The position numbers were made by a program, and so were the translations under genes. The notes under the pieces are model-generated. The model did not search any database, had not been told where the DNA came from, and worked only from the letters and a program-made list of their open reading frames with translations. A stretch of DNA of 64,000 nt from Anaerococcus sp. Marseille-P3915 (GTDB taxonomy: Bacteria > Bacillota > Clostridia > Tissierellales > Peptoniphilaceae). How positions within the stretch are numbered: position 1 is the first letter of the stretch; each line of letters begins with the position of its first letter. The stretch covers positions 1,002,353 through 1,066,352 of the forward strand of contig NZ_LT984887.1 in assembly GCF_900258475.1 (NCBI RefSeq). The letters are read 5' to 3'. Shown one piece after another: positions 53,649 to 63,993 of this stretch.

Positions 53649-54649
53649 AGAAGGACTATCCCTTCCTCATCTGTGACCACACCTAGGATAAAGGCATCAT
53701 CAATTAGGTCAAGGACCTTGTCTTTATCAGCATCATCTACAATTACTGCAAGGCCTACACCCATGTTAAAAACTTGATACATCTCATCGTGGTCGATTTG
53801 ACCCTTTTCTTCAATAAATTTGAAAATTTCTGGAATCTCATAGGAATCCCTATAAATTTTCATACCTAGGCCTTTTTTAAGGGCTCTTGGAAGATTTTCT
53901 ATAAAACCTCCACCTGTGATATGGGAAATGCCAGAAACTTTCACATTTTCTAATAAGCTTCTTACTTCCTTGGCATAGATCCTTGTTGGTCTTAGGAGAG
54001 CCTCTCCAAGAGTTTCTCCATTAAATTCATCATCTAGGCTTATATTTTCATCACTTAAAACTTTTCTTATTAAAGAAAAACCATTAGAATGGAAACCTGA
54101 TGAAGGAATGCCAATTACTGCCTGGCCAGCCTTGGTATTTTGAGCATTGATTAAATCTTCCTTTTCAGCTGCACCCACTGCAAAACCTGCTATATCATAT
54201 TCACCTTCCTTATAAAAGCCTGGCATTTCTGCAGTTTCTCCACCTACAAGGGCCGCTCCCGCTTGTCTACAACCATCTGCCACACCCTTAACTATTGCTT
54301 CGATTTGAGCTGGGTCATTTTTGCCACAGGCAATGTAGTCTAAGAAGAAAAGTGGAATTGCACCTTGGGCAAGGATGTCATTTACACACATAGCTACTGC
54401 ATCTATACCGATTGTATCGTGTTTATCCATATCAAAGGCAAGTTTTAGCTTAGTTCCTACACCATCTGTACCACTGACAAGGACTGGATTTTTGAAACCG
54501 TAAGCACCTAGGTCAAAGGCGCCACCAAAACTACCAATCATATCCATCATGCCCTTGTTTTTGGTTGATTCTACGTGTTTTTTTATTCTTTCAACTGATT
54601 CATAGCCGGCATTTAGGCTAACCCCTGCCGCCTTATATTTCTCGCTCAT
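53645..54649 (-). CDS. purM: AIR synthetase
   Basis: 334 aa. Cyclises FGAM to [41 protein letters not shown] and [13 protein letters not shown] are the family blocks. The start [15 protein letters not shown] overlaps purF by 17 bp. Complete. Confidence 0.97.
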   Translation of the reverse strand: MSEKYKAAGVSLNAGYESVERIKKHVESTKNKGMMDMIGSFGGAFDLGAYGFKNPVLVSGTDGVGTKLKLAFDMDKHDTIGIDAVAMCVNDILAQGAIPLFFLDYIACGKNDPAQIEAIVKGVADGCRQAGAALVGGETAEMPGFYKEGEYDIAGFAVGAAEKEDLINAQNTKAGQAVIGIPSSGFHSNGFSLIRKVLSDENISLDDEFNGETLGEALLRPTRIYAKEVRSLLENVKVSGISHITGGGFIENLPRALKKGLGMKIYRDSYEIPEIFKFIEEKGQIDHDEMYQVFNMGVGLAVIVDDADKDKVLDLIDDAFILGVVTDEEGIVLL

Positions 54650-56060
54650 TTGCTCCCCTTTTTAAGTATTCTTTTTGTATGTCTGTAAGTTCAGCTTCAA
54701 ATTCTTCCTTATAATTTCCAAGACCCTCTACATAAGCACCTGTAAAAATATCAAGGGAGATTCCCTTATTAGGAGTATCAAAGTCAAAACCAACAGCTTC
54801 CTTTAATCCTTCTACAGATATAAATTCCAAACTATCTGCCCCTATCAAATCCCTTACTTGCTCTTTTGTAAGGTTGGCTGCGATTAGTTCCTCGGAGGTT
54901 TTCATATCAATTCCTGAATAAGAAGGAAAGACAATTTCTGGTGAACCTATCCTTAAGTGAACCTCACTTGCCCCAGCTTTTTTGAGCATGGAAATGATTC
55001 TCTTTGAGGTAGTGCCCCTTACTATTGAATCATCTAGAAGGATTACCCTCTTATTTCTAACAACGTCAGAAAGGGCTGATAATTTCATCTTCACAGCTAT
55101 GTCCCTGAGATTTTGACTAGGTTCGATGAAGGTCCTTCCTATGTACTGGTTCTTAATAAGTCCCATCTCATAAGGTAGGCCGATTTCTTCTGCATAACCT
55201 GTCGCAAGGGATAGGGAAGAATTTGGTACACCGACTACTATGTCAGCATCAACAGGAAATTCTCTTGCCAAAACCCTGCCAGTATTTTTCCTAACTATGT
55301 GGACGTTTTTGCCAAGTATAGTTGAGTCTGGTCTTGCAAAATAAATAAATTCCATAGATTCGATGGCAATATTTGAAGCCTCACAAAAGCTTCCAATCTC
55401 ATATCCATTATCATCTATTTTTATAAACTCTCCTGCAGAAATATCCTTTAGAAATTCTGCCCCAATTACATTTAGAGCACAAGACTCAGAGGCGATTGTA
55501 TAAGAATCATTGAGTCTACCAAGAACTAAGGGCCTGGTTGCATGCCTATCTACCGCACCATAAAGGGCATCTTGGGTTAGAAGCATGACTGAAAATGATC
55601 CCCTAAGCTTATTTAAAGCTTCCTTGAATCTTTCTTCAATACTATCTTTTCTAGATCGTCTAATTAAATGCATGATTATTTCAGCATGGCTTGCTGAGTG
55701 GAAAACTGCTCCCTCATCTTCTAGCTTAGCCCTTAACATCCTCGCGTTATTTAGGTTACCATTCATGGCTATGCCTAGGTGGCCATCGTTAAATTTATAC
55801 AAAAGTGGTTCTATATTTTGAACGTTTGTGGAATTACCGCTTGAGTACCAAAGAGCACCCAAGGCGGAAGTACCATCTATTTTTTCTAATTTTCCATTAT
55901 CCTTAAATACAGCTGCCAAGAGGCCAACATTCCTGTAGCCCCTAAGCCTAGTTCTTTCTGTTGAGACAATTCCTGCTCCCTGTTGTCCCCTGTGTTGGAG
56001 GGCATGGAGGGCATAAAAGGCAACGCTAGGGGCCTTTTCTATATTCCAAATTCCAAACAT
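54633..56060 (-). CDS. purF: Amidophosphoribosyltransferase with a degenerate glutaminase domain
   Basis: 475 aa. The phosphoribosyltransferase half is intact, including the PRPP loop [14 protein letters not shown] and [14 protein letters not shown]. The N-terminal Ntn glutaminase half is recognisable ([21 protein letters not shown]) but starts MFGIWN, lacking the Cys-Gly-Val before FGIW whose Cys is the nucleophile. The usual GHVRY reads GALWY (Trp71 for Arg), and the usual SD.E reads SHAE (His125 for Asp). An in-frame stop just upstream rules out a longer N-terminus. It should use NH3 rather than glutamine. Start follows AAGGAG. Confidence 0.93.
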   Translation of the reverse strand: MFGIWNIEKAPSVAFYALHALQHRGQQGAGIVSTERTRLRGYRNVGLLAAVFKDNGKLEKIDGTSALGALWYSSGNSTNVQNIEPLLYKFNDGHLGIAMNGNLNNARMLRAKLEDEGAVFHSASHAEIIMHLIRRSRKDSIEERFKEALNKLRGSFSVMLLTQDALYGAVDRHATRPLVLGRLNDSYTIASESCALNVIGAEFLKDISAGEFIKIDDNGYEIGSFCEASNIAIESMEFIYFARPDSTILGKNVHIVRKNTGRVLAREFPVDADIVVGVPNSSLSLATGYAEEIGLPYEMGLIKNQYIGRTFIEPSQNLRDIAVKMKLSALSDVVRNKRVILLDDSIVRGTTSKRIISMLKKAGASEVHLRIGSPEIVFPSYSGIDMKTSEELIAANLTKEQVRDLIGADSLEFISVEGLKEAVGFDFDTPNKGISLDIFTGAYVEGLGNYKEEFEAELTDIQKEYLKRGANEREI

Positions 56061-56079
56061 CCTTACTCCTTAATAAATT

Positions 56080-59000
56080 TTATCTGGTGAAATATTTTAC
56101 ACCGTTTTTAAATATATCTTGTCTTTCTCTTATAGTTTGGGTCTTGTAAAGAGTCTTGTATGATCTTTCAGAATGGCCCATCTTTCCTAAAATCAAGCCA
56201 TCCTTGCTGACCATCCCCTCTATAGCGTAGGCTGATCCGTTTGGATTGTACTTGCCATTCATGCTAGCATCTCCATCAGGGTCTACGTATTGGAAGGCTG
56301 CAAGGTCCTTAAATTCTTCTATCCTGTCGCCTACTAATCTTCCTTCGCCATGGCTTAGGACAAGTTCGTGTAGGTCATCTAAATTAAAATCTTGGGTCCA
56401 AGGTGAATTTGTATTGGCGCACCTTGTTATAGCTGTATCTGATATGTGCCTAAAGCCTGTATTTCTAAATAAACTTAAATCTTTTGAATCTAGGTCTCTA
56501 ATTTCTCCATAAGGTATAAGTCCTGATTTTATAAGGGCTTGGAAGCCATTGCATATACCAAGTATTAGCCTCTTATCAGCCAAGTGGTCATGAATTGCCT
56601 TTTTTACCTTATCATTTTTAAGGATATTTACTATAAATTTGGCTGAACCATCTGGCTCATCTCCTGCTGAAAATCCACCAGGGAAGGCTATAATATGGGA
56701 TTTTTCAATTTCTTTTACAAATTCATCTATAGAATCATTTATATCATTTTCCCTTGTATTTCTAAAAACAACTTGTTTTACTCTTGCACCAGCTTCTTCG
56801 AAGGCCTTTTGGGTATCATATTCTGAGTTTGTACCTGGAAATACAGGAATTACTACCCTAACATCATCGATCTTTTCCTTGTAGTATCTCTTCTCACTTC
56901 CCTGTGTCGAAATATTTTCTGTCTTTTCGCCATCCTTATTGTAATAGGTTGGATAAATCTCTTCAAGAGTTGACATATAGGCTTTTTCTGCTTCATCAAA
57001 TCCTATTTCAATGCCATTTATAGAAATTTCTTCGCTTACCACTCCTATTTCTTTAAAATCAAGATCTGAATTTGCTTCGACAACTATTGAACATGGATTA
57101 AAGTCAAGAGCTGCATCATAGTCTATTGTAAAGCCTAATTTATTTCCAAGACCCATCTTAATTAAAGATGAAGAAACAGAACCAAAATCTTGGACATAGG
57201 CTGATACTACTTTTTTATCCTTGATATAAGCATTTAATTTTTCAAAATCTACCATGACTGTTTCTAGATTTGGATAAGCCTTGGCATCTTTTTCTATTTC
57301 TATGATGTATAGTTTATTGCCAATTTTTTTAAGGTCAGGAGTAATTACATCAGAAATTTTAATCGGTGTACAAGCAAAGGATATTAATGTTTCAACTACA
57401 TTTATATCATTAAAGGATCCTGACATGGAGTCCTTGCCGCCTATAGAAGGTCTTCCAATTTCTTTTTGGGCAATGATTGATCCGAGCATGGCCTGGCTTA
57501 CCTTTCCCCATTTTTTAGGGTCATCTAGGAGCTTTTCAAAATATTCTTGGAAGGAGAAATAAAGAGATTCCCTATTTCCACCAACTGCATAGACTTTTGC
57601 TACAGATTCTAAAACAGCATATATACTTGATAAGAATGGTGAATATTTTGATATCTTTGGTATAAAGCCGTAGGCCAGGATAGTTGCTGTATCTGGTGTT
57701 GAATAAAGGGTAGGAATAGCTGCAACTGAAGCTTGGACAGGTGTTATCCTTTCCTTGCCAGCAAATGGCATCATTACAGATTGAGCACCAACAGAAGCAT
57801 CAAACATAGAAGCCATGCCTTTTTGGTTGGTGACATTTAAATCTTTTAGCTCATCAAGGATTGCTTCTTTTGTCACTTCTCTTTTAACAAAAGGATTTTC
57901 CCTTACATTGTCAACCAGTTCTGCCTTGGCGTGTTTTCTGACTCCTGCTGTTGCCAAAAATTCTGCGCTAAAATCTACAATTTTTGCGTCTCCGTAATAC
58001 ATTTCTAGGCGGTTTTTGTCAGTTATATTTGCCACATGAACGTATTCAATGTTTTCTTTTTGACATTCTTTTATAAAGGCTTCATAGTCTTTTTTATCAA
58101 GACCCACTGCCATTCTCTCTTGAGATTCGGATATGGCAATTTCTGTTGGATTTAGGCCCTGGTATTTGGTTTTGACCCTATCAAGGAAGATTTCTATACC
58201 TTCTGAAAGCTCGCCTATGGCTACAGATACACCACCTGCACCAAAGTCGTTTGATTTTTTAATTAGTCTTGTTACTTCTGGCTTTCTAAAGAGTCTCTGA
58301 ATCTTGCGTTCTTCTACTGGATTGCCCTTTTGAACTTGGCTAGAAGCTGTTGTTAAAGATGAATCATCGTGGATTACAGATGAGCCTGAGGCTCCTTGTA
58401 TACCATCACGACCAGTTCTTCCACCAATCATTACGACAATATCACCAGGAACTAATTCTTCTCTCTTGTAGTCCCCATCTTTTACAGCTCCGACAACAGC
58501 TCCTACTTCCATGGTTTTAGCTACATAGGATGGGTCGTAGATTTCTCTTACAAAAGTTGTTGCAAGACCTATTTGGTTGCCGTAAGAGGAATTTCCTAGG
58601 GCCTTACCCTTAGATATTTCTACTTGAGCAAGCTTATTTGCAAGGGTATCTTCTCTTTTTTCTAGGATATTTCCCGCACCTGACACTCTCATAGCCTGGT
58701 AAACATAGGACCTACCGGAAAGCGGATCTCTTATAGCCCCACCTATACAGGTAGATGCCCCACCAAATGGCTCGATTTCTGATGGGTGGTTGTGGGTTTC
58801 ATTTTTAAATTGGATGAGCCATTTTTCTTTCTTGCCCTTATTTTCAATATCTGTAAAGAAGGAACAAGCGTTAATTTCCTCACTCACTTCTATATTTTTA
58901 TCACCAAGGACCTTTGTATGATATTTGCCAATAATTGATGCCATATCCATAAGTCTAACAGGCTTAGTAATTCCAAGTTCTTCTCTTAAGGATAAGTAAT

Positions 59001-59742
59001 AATCAAAGGCTGCTTGCATTTCATCTTGAAATAGTTTTGAATTAATTTTAACTTCATCAAGACTTGTCTCAAAGGTTGTATGCCTGCAGTGGTCTGACCA
59101 AAATACGTCTAGGACATAGATTTCAGTTTCACTTGGGTCCCTGCCTTCTTTTTTGTAATGGTCTTGAATGAATTCTAAATCTTCTAGATCAAGGGCAAGG
59201 GATAGGTCTTTGATAAGTCCTTCTAGTTCATTCTTGCCATAGTCCCTAAAACCAGTCAAATCTCTTAATGACTTCATTTGTGAATCTATTGAAAAATCCA
59301 TCTTAGAAAGGTCTTTTTCAGAAGACTCGATTGGATTTATTAGATATTTTTTTATTTCTCCTAATTTTTCCTCAGAAACTTCCCCATCAATTAGGACAAG
59401 CTTGCCTGCCCTAACTAAGACATCTGCCTTATCATCAATTAATTTTAAAGCCTGCATAGCAGAGTCTGATCTTTGGTCGTATTGGGCTGGGAGAGTTTCG
59501 TAGGCTATGTAAGTTTTGCCATTAAGGTCAATGTCTTCAAAAACCTGATCTATCATTACTTCTGAAAACACTCTTTCCTTTGCCTTTTCATACAAGTCTT
59601 CTGTTATATTGTAAAGGTCATAGATTACGTAAGTTTTAAGATTTTTTATAGCAAGTTTAAAATCTCTATTCAAAAGATTTTTAAGATCTTCACTTTCCCT
59701 GTCATAGGCTGGTTTTTTTTGTACAAATATTCTCTTATTCAA
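56080..59742 (-). CDS. purL: FGAM synthase, single-chain (PurL)
   Basis: 1220 aa, combining the synthetase and class I glutaminase. DVFWSDHCRHTTF and NETHNHPSEIEPFGGASTC mark the synthetase. The glutaminase triad is present: Cys in ILGICNGFQAL, then His/Glu in MGHSERSYK. The start is proposed at TTG 59742, because GGAGG lies six bases upstream of it whereas the ATG at 59748 directly abuts GGAGG with no spacing. Overlaps purK by 8 bp. Unlike PurF, its glutaminase looks functional. Confidence 0.95.
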   Translation of the reverse strand: MNKRIFVQKKPAYDRESEDLKNLLNRDFKLAIKNLKTYVIYDLYNITEDLYEKAKERVFSEVMIDQVFEDIDLNGKTYIAYETLPAQYDQRSDSAMQALKLIDDKADVLVRAGKLVLIDGEVSEEKLGEIKKYLINPIESSEKDLSKMDFSIDSQMKSLRDLTGFRDYGKNELEGLIKDLSLALDLEDLEFIQDHYKKEGRDPSETEIYVLDVFWSDHCRHTTFETSLDEVKINSKLFQDEMQAAFDYYLSLREELGITKPVRLMDMASIIGKYHTKVLGDKNIEVSEEINACSFFTDIENKGKKEKWLIQFKNETHNHPSEIEPFGGASTCIGGAIRDPLSGRSYVYQAMRVSGAGNILEKREDTLANKLAQVEISKGKALGNSSYGNQIGLATTFVREIYDPSYVAKTMEVGAVVGAVKDGDYKREELVPGDIVVMIGGRTGRDGIQGASGSSVIHDDSSLTTASSQVQKGNPVEERKIQRLFRKPEVTRLIKKSNDFGAGGVSVAIGELSEGIEIFLDRVKTKYQGLNPTEIAISESQERMAVGLDKKDYEAFIKECQKENIEYVHVANITDKNRLEMYYGDAKIVDFSAEFLATAGVRKHAKAELVDNVRENPFVKREVTKEAILDELKDLNVTNQKGMASMFDASVGAQSVMMPFAGKERITPVQASVAAIPTLYSTPDTATILAYGFIPKISKYSPFLSSIYAVLESVAKVYAVGGNRESLYFSFQEYFEKLLDDPKKWGKVSQAMLGSIIAQKEIGRPSIGGKDSMSGSFNDINVVETLISFACTPIKISDVITPDLKKIGNKLYIIEIEKDAKAYPNLETVMVDFEKLNAYIKDKKVVSAYVQDFGSVSSSLIKMGLGNKLGFTIDYDAALDFNPCSIVVEANSDLDFKEIGVVSEEISINGIEIGFDEAEKAYMSTLEEIYPTYYNKDGEKTENISTQGSEKRYYKEKIDDVRVVIPVFPGTNSEYDTQKAFEEAGARVKQVVFRNTRENDINDSIDEFVKEIEKSHIIAFPGGFSAGDEPDGSAKFIVNILKNDKVKKAIHDHLADKRLILGICNGFQALIKSGLIPYGEIRDLDSKDLSLFRNTGFRHISDTAITRCANTNSPWTQDFNLDDLHELVLSHGEGRLVGDRIEEFKDLAAFQYVDPDGDASMNGKYNPNGSAYAIEGMVSKDGLILGKMGHSERSYKTLYKTQTIRERQDIFKNGVKYFTR

Positions 59743-60775
59743 AGTCATCCTCCAAATATACATTTCCTAAAAAGTTCATGTGACCGATTTTCCTATTGTG
59801 GCGAGCTTCCTTTTCGTATAAGTGAAGATAGCCTTGTTTTTTTGTGATTAAATTTATAAAATATTCTTCATTTTGGCCTAAGATGTTATAAAGAGTCGCC
59901 TCTCTATTTTCGATTTTTCCCACTTTTAGGCCGCAAATGCCTTCGATATGGGCCCTAAACTGGGATTTTGTAGCAGATTCCTGGGTAATGTGACCTGAAT
60001 TATGGACCCTAGGGGCTATTTCATTAAAAATTACTTCCCCATTTGAAATAAAATACTCCACAGTAAGGACTCCATAATAGTCATTGTCCTCTAGGATTCT
60101 TTTTGTATAGTCAATTGCCTTAGCCTCTTGGTCTTTGCTAATCCTTGCAGGAATATTTGACCTATAGAGGATATTGTTTCTATGTTCATTTTCGACCACA
60201 GCTACAATCTGAATTCCTTCGATATCTTTGACAGCCACTACAGAAATTTCCTTATCAAGGTCAATTAGCTCTTCAAGGATAGTATCTTTTTCTACTTCTT
60301 CATTTGAAGAAATAATTTTTTGTCCCTTGCCATCATAGCCAAACCTAGTGGTTTTCATCACATATTTGCCATCAATATTGTAATCATCCTTATTGGCATC
60401 AAAATATTTTACAGTAGGAATTCCCAAGGACTTGGCATATTCCTTTTCTGTAAGCCTATGCTGGCTTATTTCTAAGAGTCTTGATGATTGGACGAAATTA
60501 TATTTATTTTCAAGCTTCTTATAAGAAGCTATGTCGATATTTTCAAACTCAAAAGTCACAACATCGCTCATCTGGCATAGTTTTTCAATATTTTCGTATA
60601 CATTAAAAGCACTATGGATAAAATAATCTGCAAATTTTCTTGCGCAGGCGTCTTCACCTGGATCTAGAATTGCAACCTTGTAGCCCATTTCTTTTGCGCT
60701 CATAGCTAGCATTCTTCCAAGTTGGCCGCCACCGATTATACCGATAGTGCTTTTTGGTAATATAGTCTGAATCAT
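59735..60775 (-). CDS. purK: N5-CAIR synthetase
   Basis: 346 aa. ATP-grasp enzyme carboxylating AIR to N5-[17 protein letters not shown] at the N-terminus, [14 protein letters not shown] and [15 protein letters not shown] are diagnostic. Its ATG overlaps the purE stop (ATGA). Confidence 0.97.
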   Translation of the reverse strand: MIQTILPKSTIGIIGGGQLGRMLAMSAKEMGYKVAILDPGEDACARKFADYFIHSAFNVYENIEKLCQMSDVVTFEFENIDIASYKKLENKYNFVQSSRLLEISQHRLTEKEYAKSLGIPTVKYFDANKDDYNIDGKYVMKTTRFGYDGKGQKIISSNEEVEKDTILEELIDLDKEISVVAVKDIEGIQIVAVVENEHRNNILYRSNIPARISKDQEAKAIDYTKRILEDNDYYGVLTVEYFISNGEVIFNEIAPRVHNSGHITQESATKSQFRAHIEGICGLKVGKIENREATLYNILGQNEEYFINLITKKQGYLHLYEKEARHNRKIGHMNFLGNVYLEDDFE

Positions 60776-61251
60776 AATTTCATATCTTCCTTTACTATAT
60801 TTTCTAATTCAATTTTAAAATCCCTGTATTTTTCAGCTAATTTTTCATCATTTATAGCCAGAATTGCAAGGGCTGTAATAGCAGCGTTTTTTGCACCTGC
60901 CTCTCCTATAGCCATGGTTGCAACTGGCACACCATATGGCATTTGTACAATAGAAAGAAGCGAGTCAACGCCGTTTAGGGTAGATGATTTTATTGGGACA
61001 CCAATCACAGGTAAAGTAGTTGACGCAGCAACCATACCTGGTAAATGTGCAGCACCACCAGCTGCAGCAATTATTAGGCTGTATCCATTTTTTCTAGCGT
61101 TTTTAGCAAAGTCAACCATCAACTCTGGCGTCCTATGCGCGCTAATAACCCTCTTGTCGTAATCAATGCCGAACTTATCAAACACAGCACAACACTCTTT
61201 CATAGTCTTATAGTCAGATTTTGAACCCATAATAACAGCTACTTTTGACAT
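60772..61251 (-). CDS. purE: N5-CAIR mutase
   Basis: 159 aa, class I Pur[46 protein letters not shown] and the His-bearing regions are complete. First gene of the nine-gene purine operon, about 25 bases after its likely transcript start. AAGGAG precedes the ATG. Confidence 0.98.
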   Translation of the reverse strand: MSKVAVIMGSKSDYKTMKECCAVFDKFGIDYDKRVISAHRTPELMVDFAKNARKNGYSLIIAAAGGAAHLPGMVAASTTLPVIGVPIKSSTLNGVDSLLSIVQMPYGVPVATMAIGEAGAKNAAITALAILAINDEKLAEKYRDFKIELENIVKEDMKL

Positions 61252-61282
61252 TTTAACTCCTTAACTTTTCTTCTACAAAATT

Positions 61283-61310
61283 AGTATATCTATTTTATTA
61301 TTTTTTTCAA
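61283..61310 (-). promoter_or_regulatory. Promoter of the purE operon
   Basis: TTGAAA (61310-61305), 16 bases, TATACT (61288-61283), minus strand. The leader to purE is only about 25 nt, so there is no room for a purine riboswitch, and no PurR-box pair is evident. Confidence 0.7.
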
Positions 61311-61344
61311 TAGCTAAAGCAAAAATAAATTTTTAATCACAAAC

Positions 61345-61372
61345 TTGACAAATTATTCTTAATAAATAAAAT
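61345..61372 (+). promoter_or_regulatory. Promoter of purC
   Basis: Consensus TTGACA (61345-61350), 16 bases, TAAAAT (61367-61372). Divergent from the purE promoter with about 34 bases between their -35 elements, so one regulator could control both. Confidence 0.75.
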
Positions 61373-61430
61373 TTACTTGTAAGAAAGTTCTAAATATTAT
61401 ATCGTAATTGTAAAAATTCTAAAGGAGACT

Positions 61431-62114
61431 ATGATGGATTTAATTTACAAGGGCAAAACAAAGGATATTTATAGCCTAGAAAATGGCAATATCTTGATGA
61501 AATTTAAGGATGATGTAACAGGCAAGGACGGGGTATTTGATCCAGGCGAAAATCAAGTTGGTCTTTCAATTGATGGCGCTGGCAAGGCTGGACTAAGGAT
61601 GACAGAATTTTTCTTTAACAAACTAAATGAAAAAAATATCCCAACCCACTATGTTGCTGCAAATATTGATGAAAATACTATGGAAGTTAAAAAAGCTAAG
61701 GTTTTCGGCAAGGGTCTTGAATTTATCTGTAGGTACAGGGCAGTAGGTTCTTTTTACAAAAGATATGGCAAATACATAGAAGAAGGTGCACCACTAGATG
61801 CTTTTTTTGAAATAACAATCAAAGATGATGCTGCAGGCGATCCTACAATTTCTAAAGACTGCCTAGAAGCCCTAAATATTGCGACAGCCGATCAATACGA
61901 AGAACTAAAAAGACTAACAAAAGAAATTTGTGGTCTAATCCGTGATATTCTAAAAGAAAAAGGCCTTGATCTATACGATATAAAATTAGAATTTGGTCTT
62001 GATGAAAATAATAATATCTTATTGATTGATGAAATCTCAGGCGGAAACATGAGAGTTTATAAGGGCGAAGAATACATCGAACCCCTTAAACTTTCAGAAT
62101 TGGTCCTTAAATAA
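61431..62114 (+). CDS. purC: SAICAR synthetase
   Basis: 227 aa. Joins aspartate to CAIR. LIYKGKTKDIYSLENG, CRYRAVGSFYKRYG and LIDEISGGNMRVYKG are family blocks. An ATG one codon earlier at 61431 (MMDLIYKG) is used in the coordinates; AAAGGAG favours either. Transcribed apart from the other pur genes, with its own promoter and terminator. Confidence 0.96.
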   Translation: MMDLIYKGKTKDIYSLENGNILMKFKDDVTGKDGVFDPGENQVGLSIDGAGKAGLRMTEFFFNKLNEKNIPTHYVAANIDENTMEVKKAKVFGKGLEFICRYRAVGSFYKRYGKYIEEGAPLDAFFEITIKDDAAGDPTISKDCLEALNIATADQYEELKRLTKEICGLIRDILKEKGLDLYDIKLEFGLDENNNILLIDEISGGNMRVYKGEEYIEPLKLSELVLK

Positions 62115-62120
62115 AACTTT

Positions 62121-62156
62121 ATCCCTCTGGCACTTTGCCAAGAGGGATTTTTTGTA
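62121..62156 (+). terminator. Terminator of purC
   Basis: ATCCCTCTGGCA and TGCCAAGAGGGAT form a long stem (one bulged A) around loop CTT, followed by six T. The group II intron ends nine bases further on. Confidence 0.93.
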
Positions 62157-62164
62157 ATTTACTA

Positions 62165-63993
62165 ATCGAATAGGGGCTAAGATCTAGCCCCTTTCACACC
62201 ACCGTACGTGCCGTTCGGCATACGGCGGTTCAATTTAATTTACACATGACCTGCTTATGTAGTAATCATAAGGGTCAATTAAGCCTGTTTTACTTAATCT
62301 TTCTTTTGTGATTGCTCTTACTAAGCAGGTTTTTGTTGCTACAAAGTAGTATCTGTTTCCACAATAGGATGTTAATCTTGCTAGGTCTTTTACTATTCCC
62401 ATTTTTCTTAACGCCCATTGTCTTTTCTTTGGTACTTTCCACATTTTCCAGCATATTATTCTGAGTCTGGTTCTTAGGTGCTCGCTAAAACTTTTTAGTT
62501 TGCTTTTCATGCTTGCTATTTTAAAGTAGTTTATCCAGCCTCTTATTACTTCATTTATCTTTTTGATTCTGTATTCTAGGGATACTGGCCATTTTCTTGT
62601 GGTTAGTTTCTTTATTTTATCCTTGAATCTTTTAAATGATGTTTCATGGACTCGTGCTTTCCATTGATTTGTTTTGTTGTCTTTCCAGTAGCCAAATCCA
62701 AGATATTTTATTTTGTTTGGTCTTGTTATTTTGCTTTTTTCTGCATTTACTTTTAAGCCAAGTTTGTTTTCTATGAATCTTGTTACTGAATGCATTACTC
62801 TTGTTGCTGCTGCTTTACTTCCTACAAATATTAGACAATCATCTGCATATCTTGTGTATCTAAGCTTTCTTGCTTCTAGCTCTTTGTCTAGTTTGTCTAG
62901 CATGATGTTGCTTAGGAGTGGTGATAGGTTTCCTCCCTGAGGCGTTCCTATTTCACTTTTTTCGTATATACCTTTGTTCATTATTCCCACTTTTAAGTAT
63001 TTTCTGATTAGTGACTCTGTGTCTGGTGCTTTGATATGCTCATGGACTATGCTCATTAGTTTATCTTGTGGCACTTTGTCGAAGAATTTTTCTAGGTCTA
63101 TGTCTACTACCCATCCAAATCCATCATTTAAGTATTCTAGGCTTTTGGTTATTGCCATTTGACAGTTTCTTCCTGGTCTGAAGCCATAGCTTGTTTCAGA
63201 AAATCTTTTATCTATTATTGGGGTTAGTACTTGTACGATTGCTTGTTGGATTATTCTGTCCATTACTGTTGGTATTCCGAGTTTTCTTTTTCCTCCGTTT
63301 GGTTTTGGGATTTCTACTCGGAGTACTGGTTGTGGTTTGTAGCGTCTTTCGATTATTTCTTGTCTTATCCTTGCCCAATTTTCTTTGATGTATTCATCTA
63401 TTTCTTCTACACTTATTCCGTCTGTTCCAGCTGCTCCTTTATTGGAGATAACTTTTACTTTGGCTTGGTGCATATTTTCTGGGTTTAGGATTTGATTTAT
63501 TAAATTATCTTCCATGTGTGCACTTGCTCCTTTCCGCTTACATAACTTTTTCTTAGGTGTGAGATTTTGAGTTCATTTACGTTTCTTCTACTTTCTCTGT
63601 CAGATTTGTTATGCTACATACATTTTGCTTATGCTGTTAAATTGTTCGGTCCTTCGGTGTTTCCACCTACTATGACTTCTGCTGACTTCTCATAGTTCGT
63701 TGTTACTACTGCGTCGTCTATGAGACCTCACGGGATAAGTCCTAATACTTTCATCGTTTACTTGCAGAATTTACGCTTTGGGTTTACGGTTACCTTTTGG
63801 GTCTTTGCTATCTCTTGCTAGCTTGCCCACCTGTTACGCCTTATATTCTGTTTCTGTTCGTCAAGCCACGATTTCGCTACCCGTTCTTCTCTCCTAGATG
63901 TCGCCACCTAAAACTTCGGGGTCGCTATTAGATTCGTTGGTAACTACGCTCTGTAGGGAATTTCACCCCAGCCTTAGGACATGCCCGTCATAC
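62165..63993 (-). mobile_element. Group II intron (IIC-type) with reverse transcriptase
   Basis: About 1.83 kb. Minus strand 5' end GTATGACGGGCATG at 63993 follows TTTTCTT. Domain I-III region 63990-63530, RT ORF in domain IV, then domain V (GCCGTATGCCG AACG GCACGTACGG) and domain VI (AGGGGCTAGATCTTAGCCCCT) to 62165. Ends and structural parts match the shorter copy at 43.1-43.6 kb. The target's terminator lies beyond the window edge. Confidence 0.88.
62235..63515 (-). CDS. ltrA: Group II intron reverse transcriptase/maturase
   Basis: 426 aa. RT0-RT7 blocks: KGAAGTDGISVEEID, KRKLGIPTVMDRIIQQAI, SYGFRPGRNCQMAI, the active site YTRYADDCLIF, and IKYLGFGYWK. Maturase domain X follows (EVIRGWINYFKIA ... 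RLRIICWKMWK). The end RQWALRKMGI... is typical of class C intron proteins. No HNH endonuclease, also typical of class C. AAAGGAG precedes the ATG. Confidence 0.95.
   Translation of the reverse strand: MEDNLINQILNPENMHQAKVKVISNKGAAGTDGISVEEIDEYIKENWARIRQEIIERRYKPQPVLRVEIPKPNGGKRKLGIPTVMDRIIQQAIVQVLTPIIDKRFSETSYGFRPGRNCQMAITKSLEYLNDGFGWVVDIDLEKFFDKVPQDKLMSIVHEHIKAPDTESLIRKYLKVGIMNKGIYEKSEIGTPQGGNLSPLLSNIMLDKLDKELEARKLRYTRYADDCLIFVGSKAAATRVMHSVTRFIENKLGLKVNAEKSKITRPNKIKYLGFGYWKDNKTNQWKARVHETSFKRFKDKIKKLTTRKWPVSLEYRIKKINEVIRGWINYFKIASMKSKLKSFSEHLRTRLRIICWKMWKVPKKRQWALRKMGIVKDLARLTSYCGNRYYFVATKTCLVRAITKERLSKTGLIDPYDYYISRSCVN

Noticed and set aside
61252..61430. A purine riboswitch between purE and purC
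   Set aside because: Promoters for both genes fill the gap and the resulting leaders (about 25 and 50 nt) are too short; no conserved aptamer junction bases are seen.
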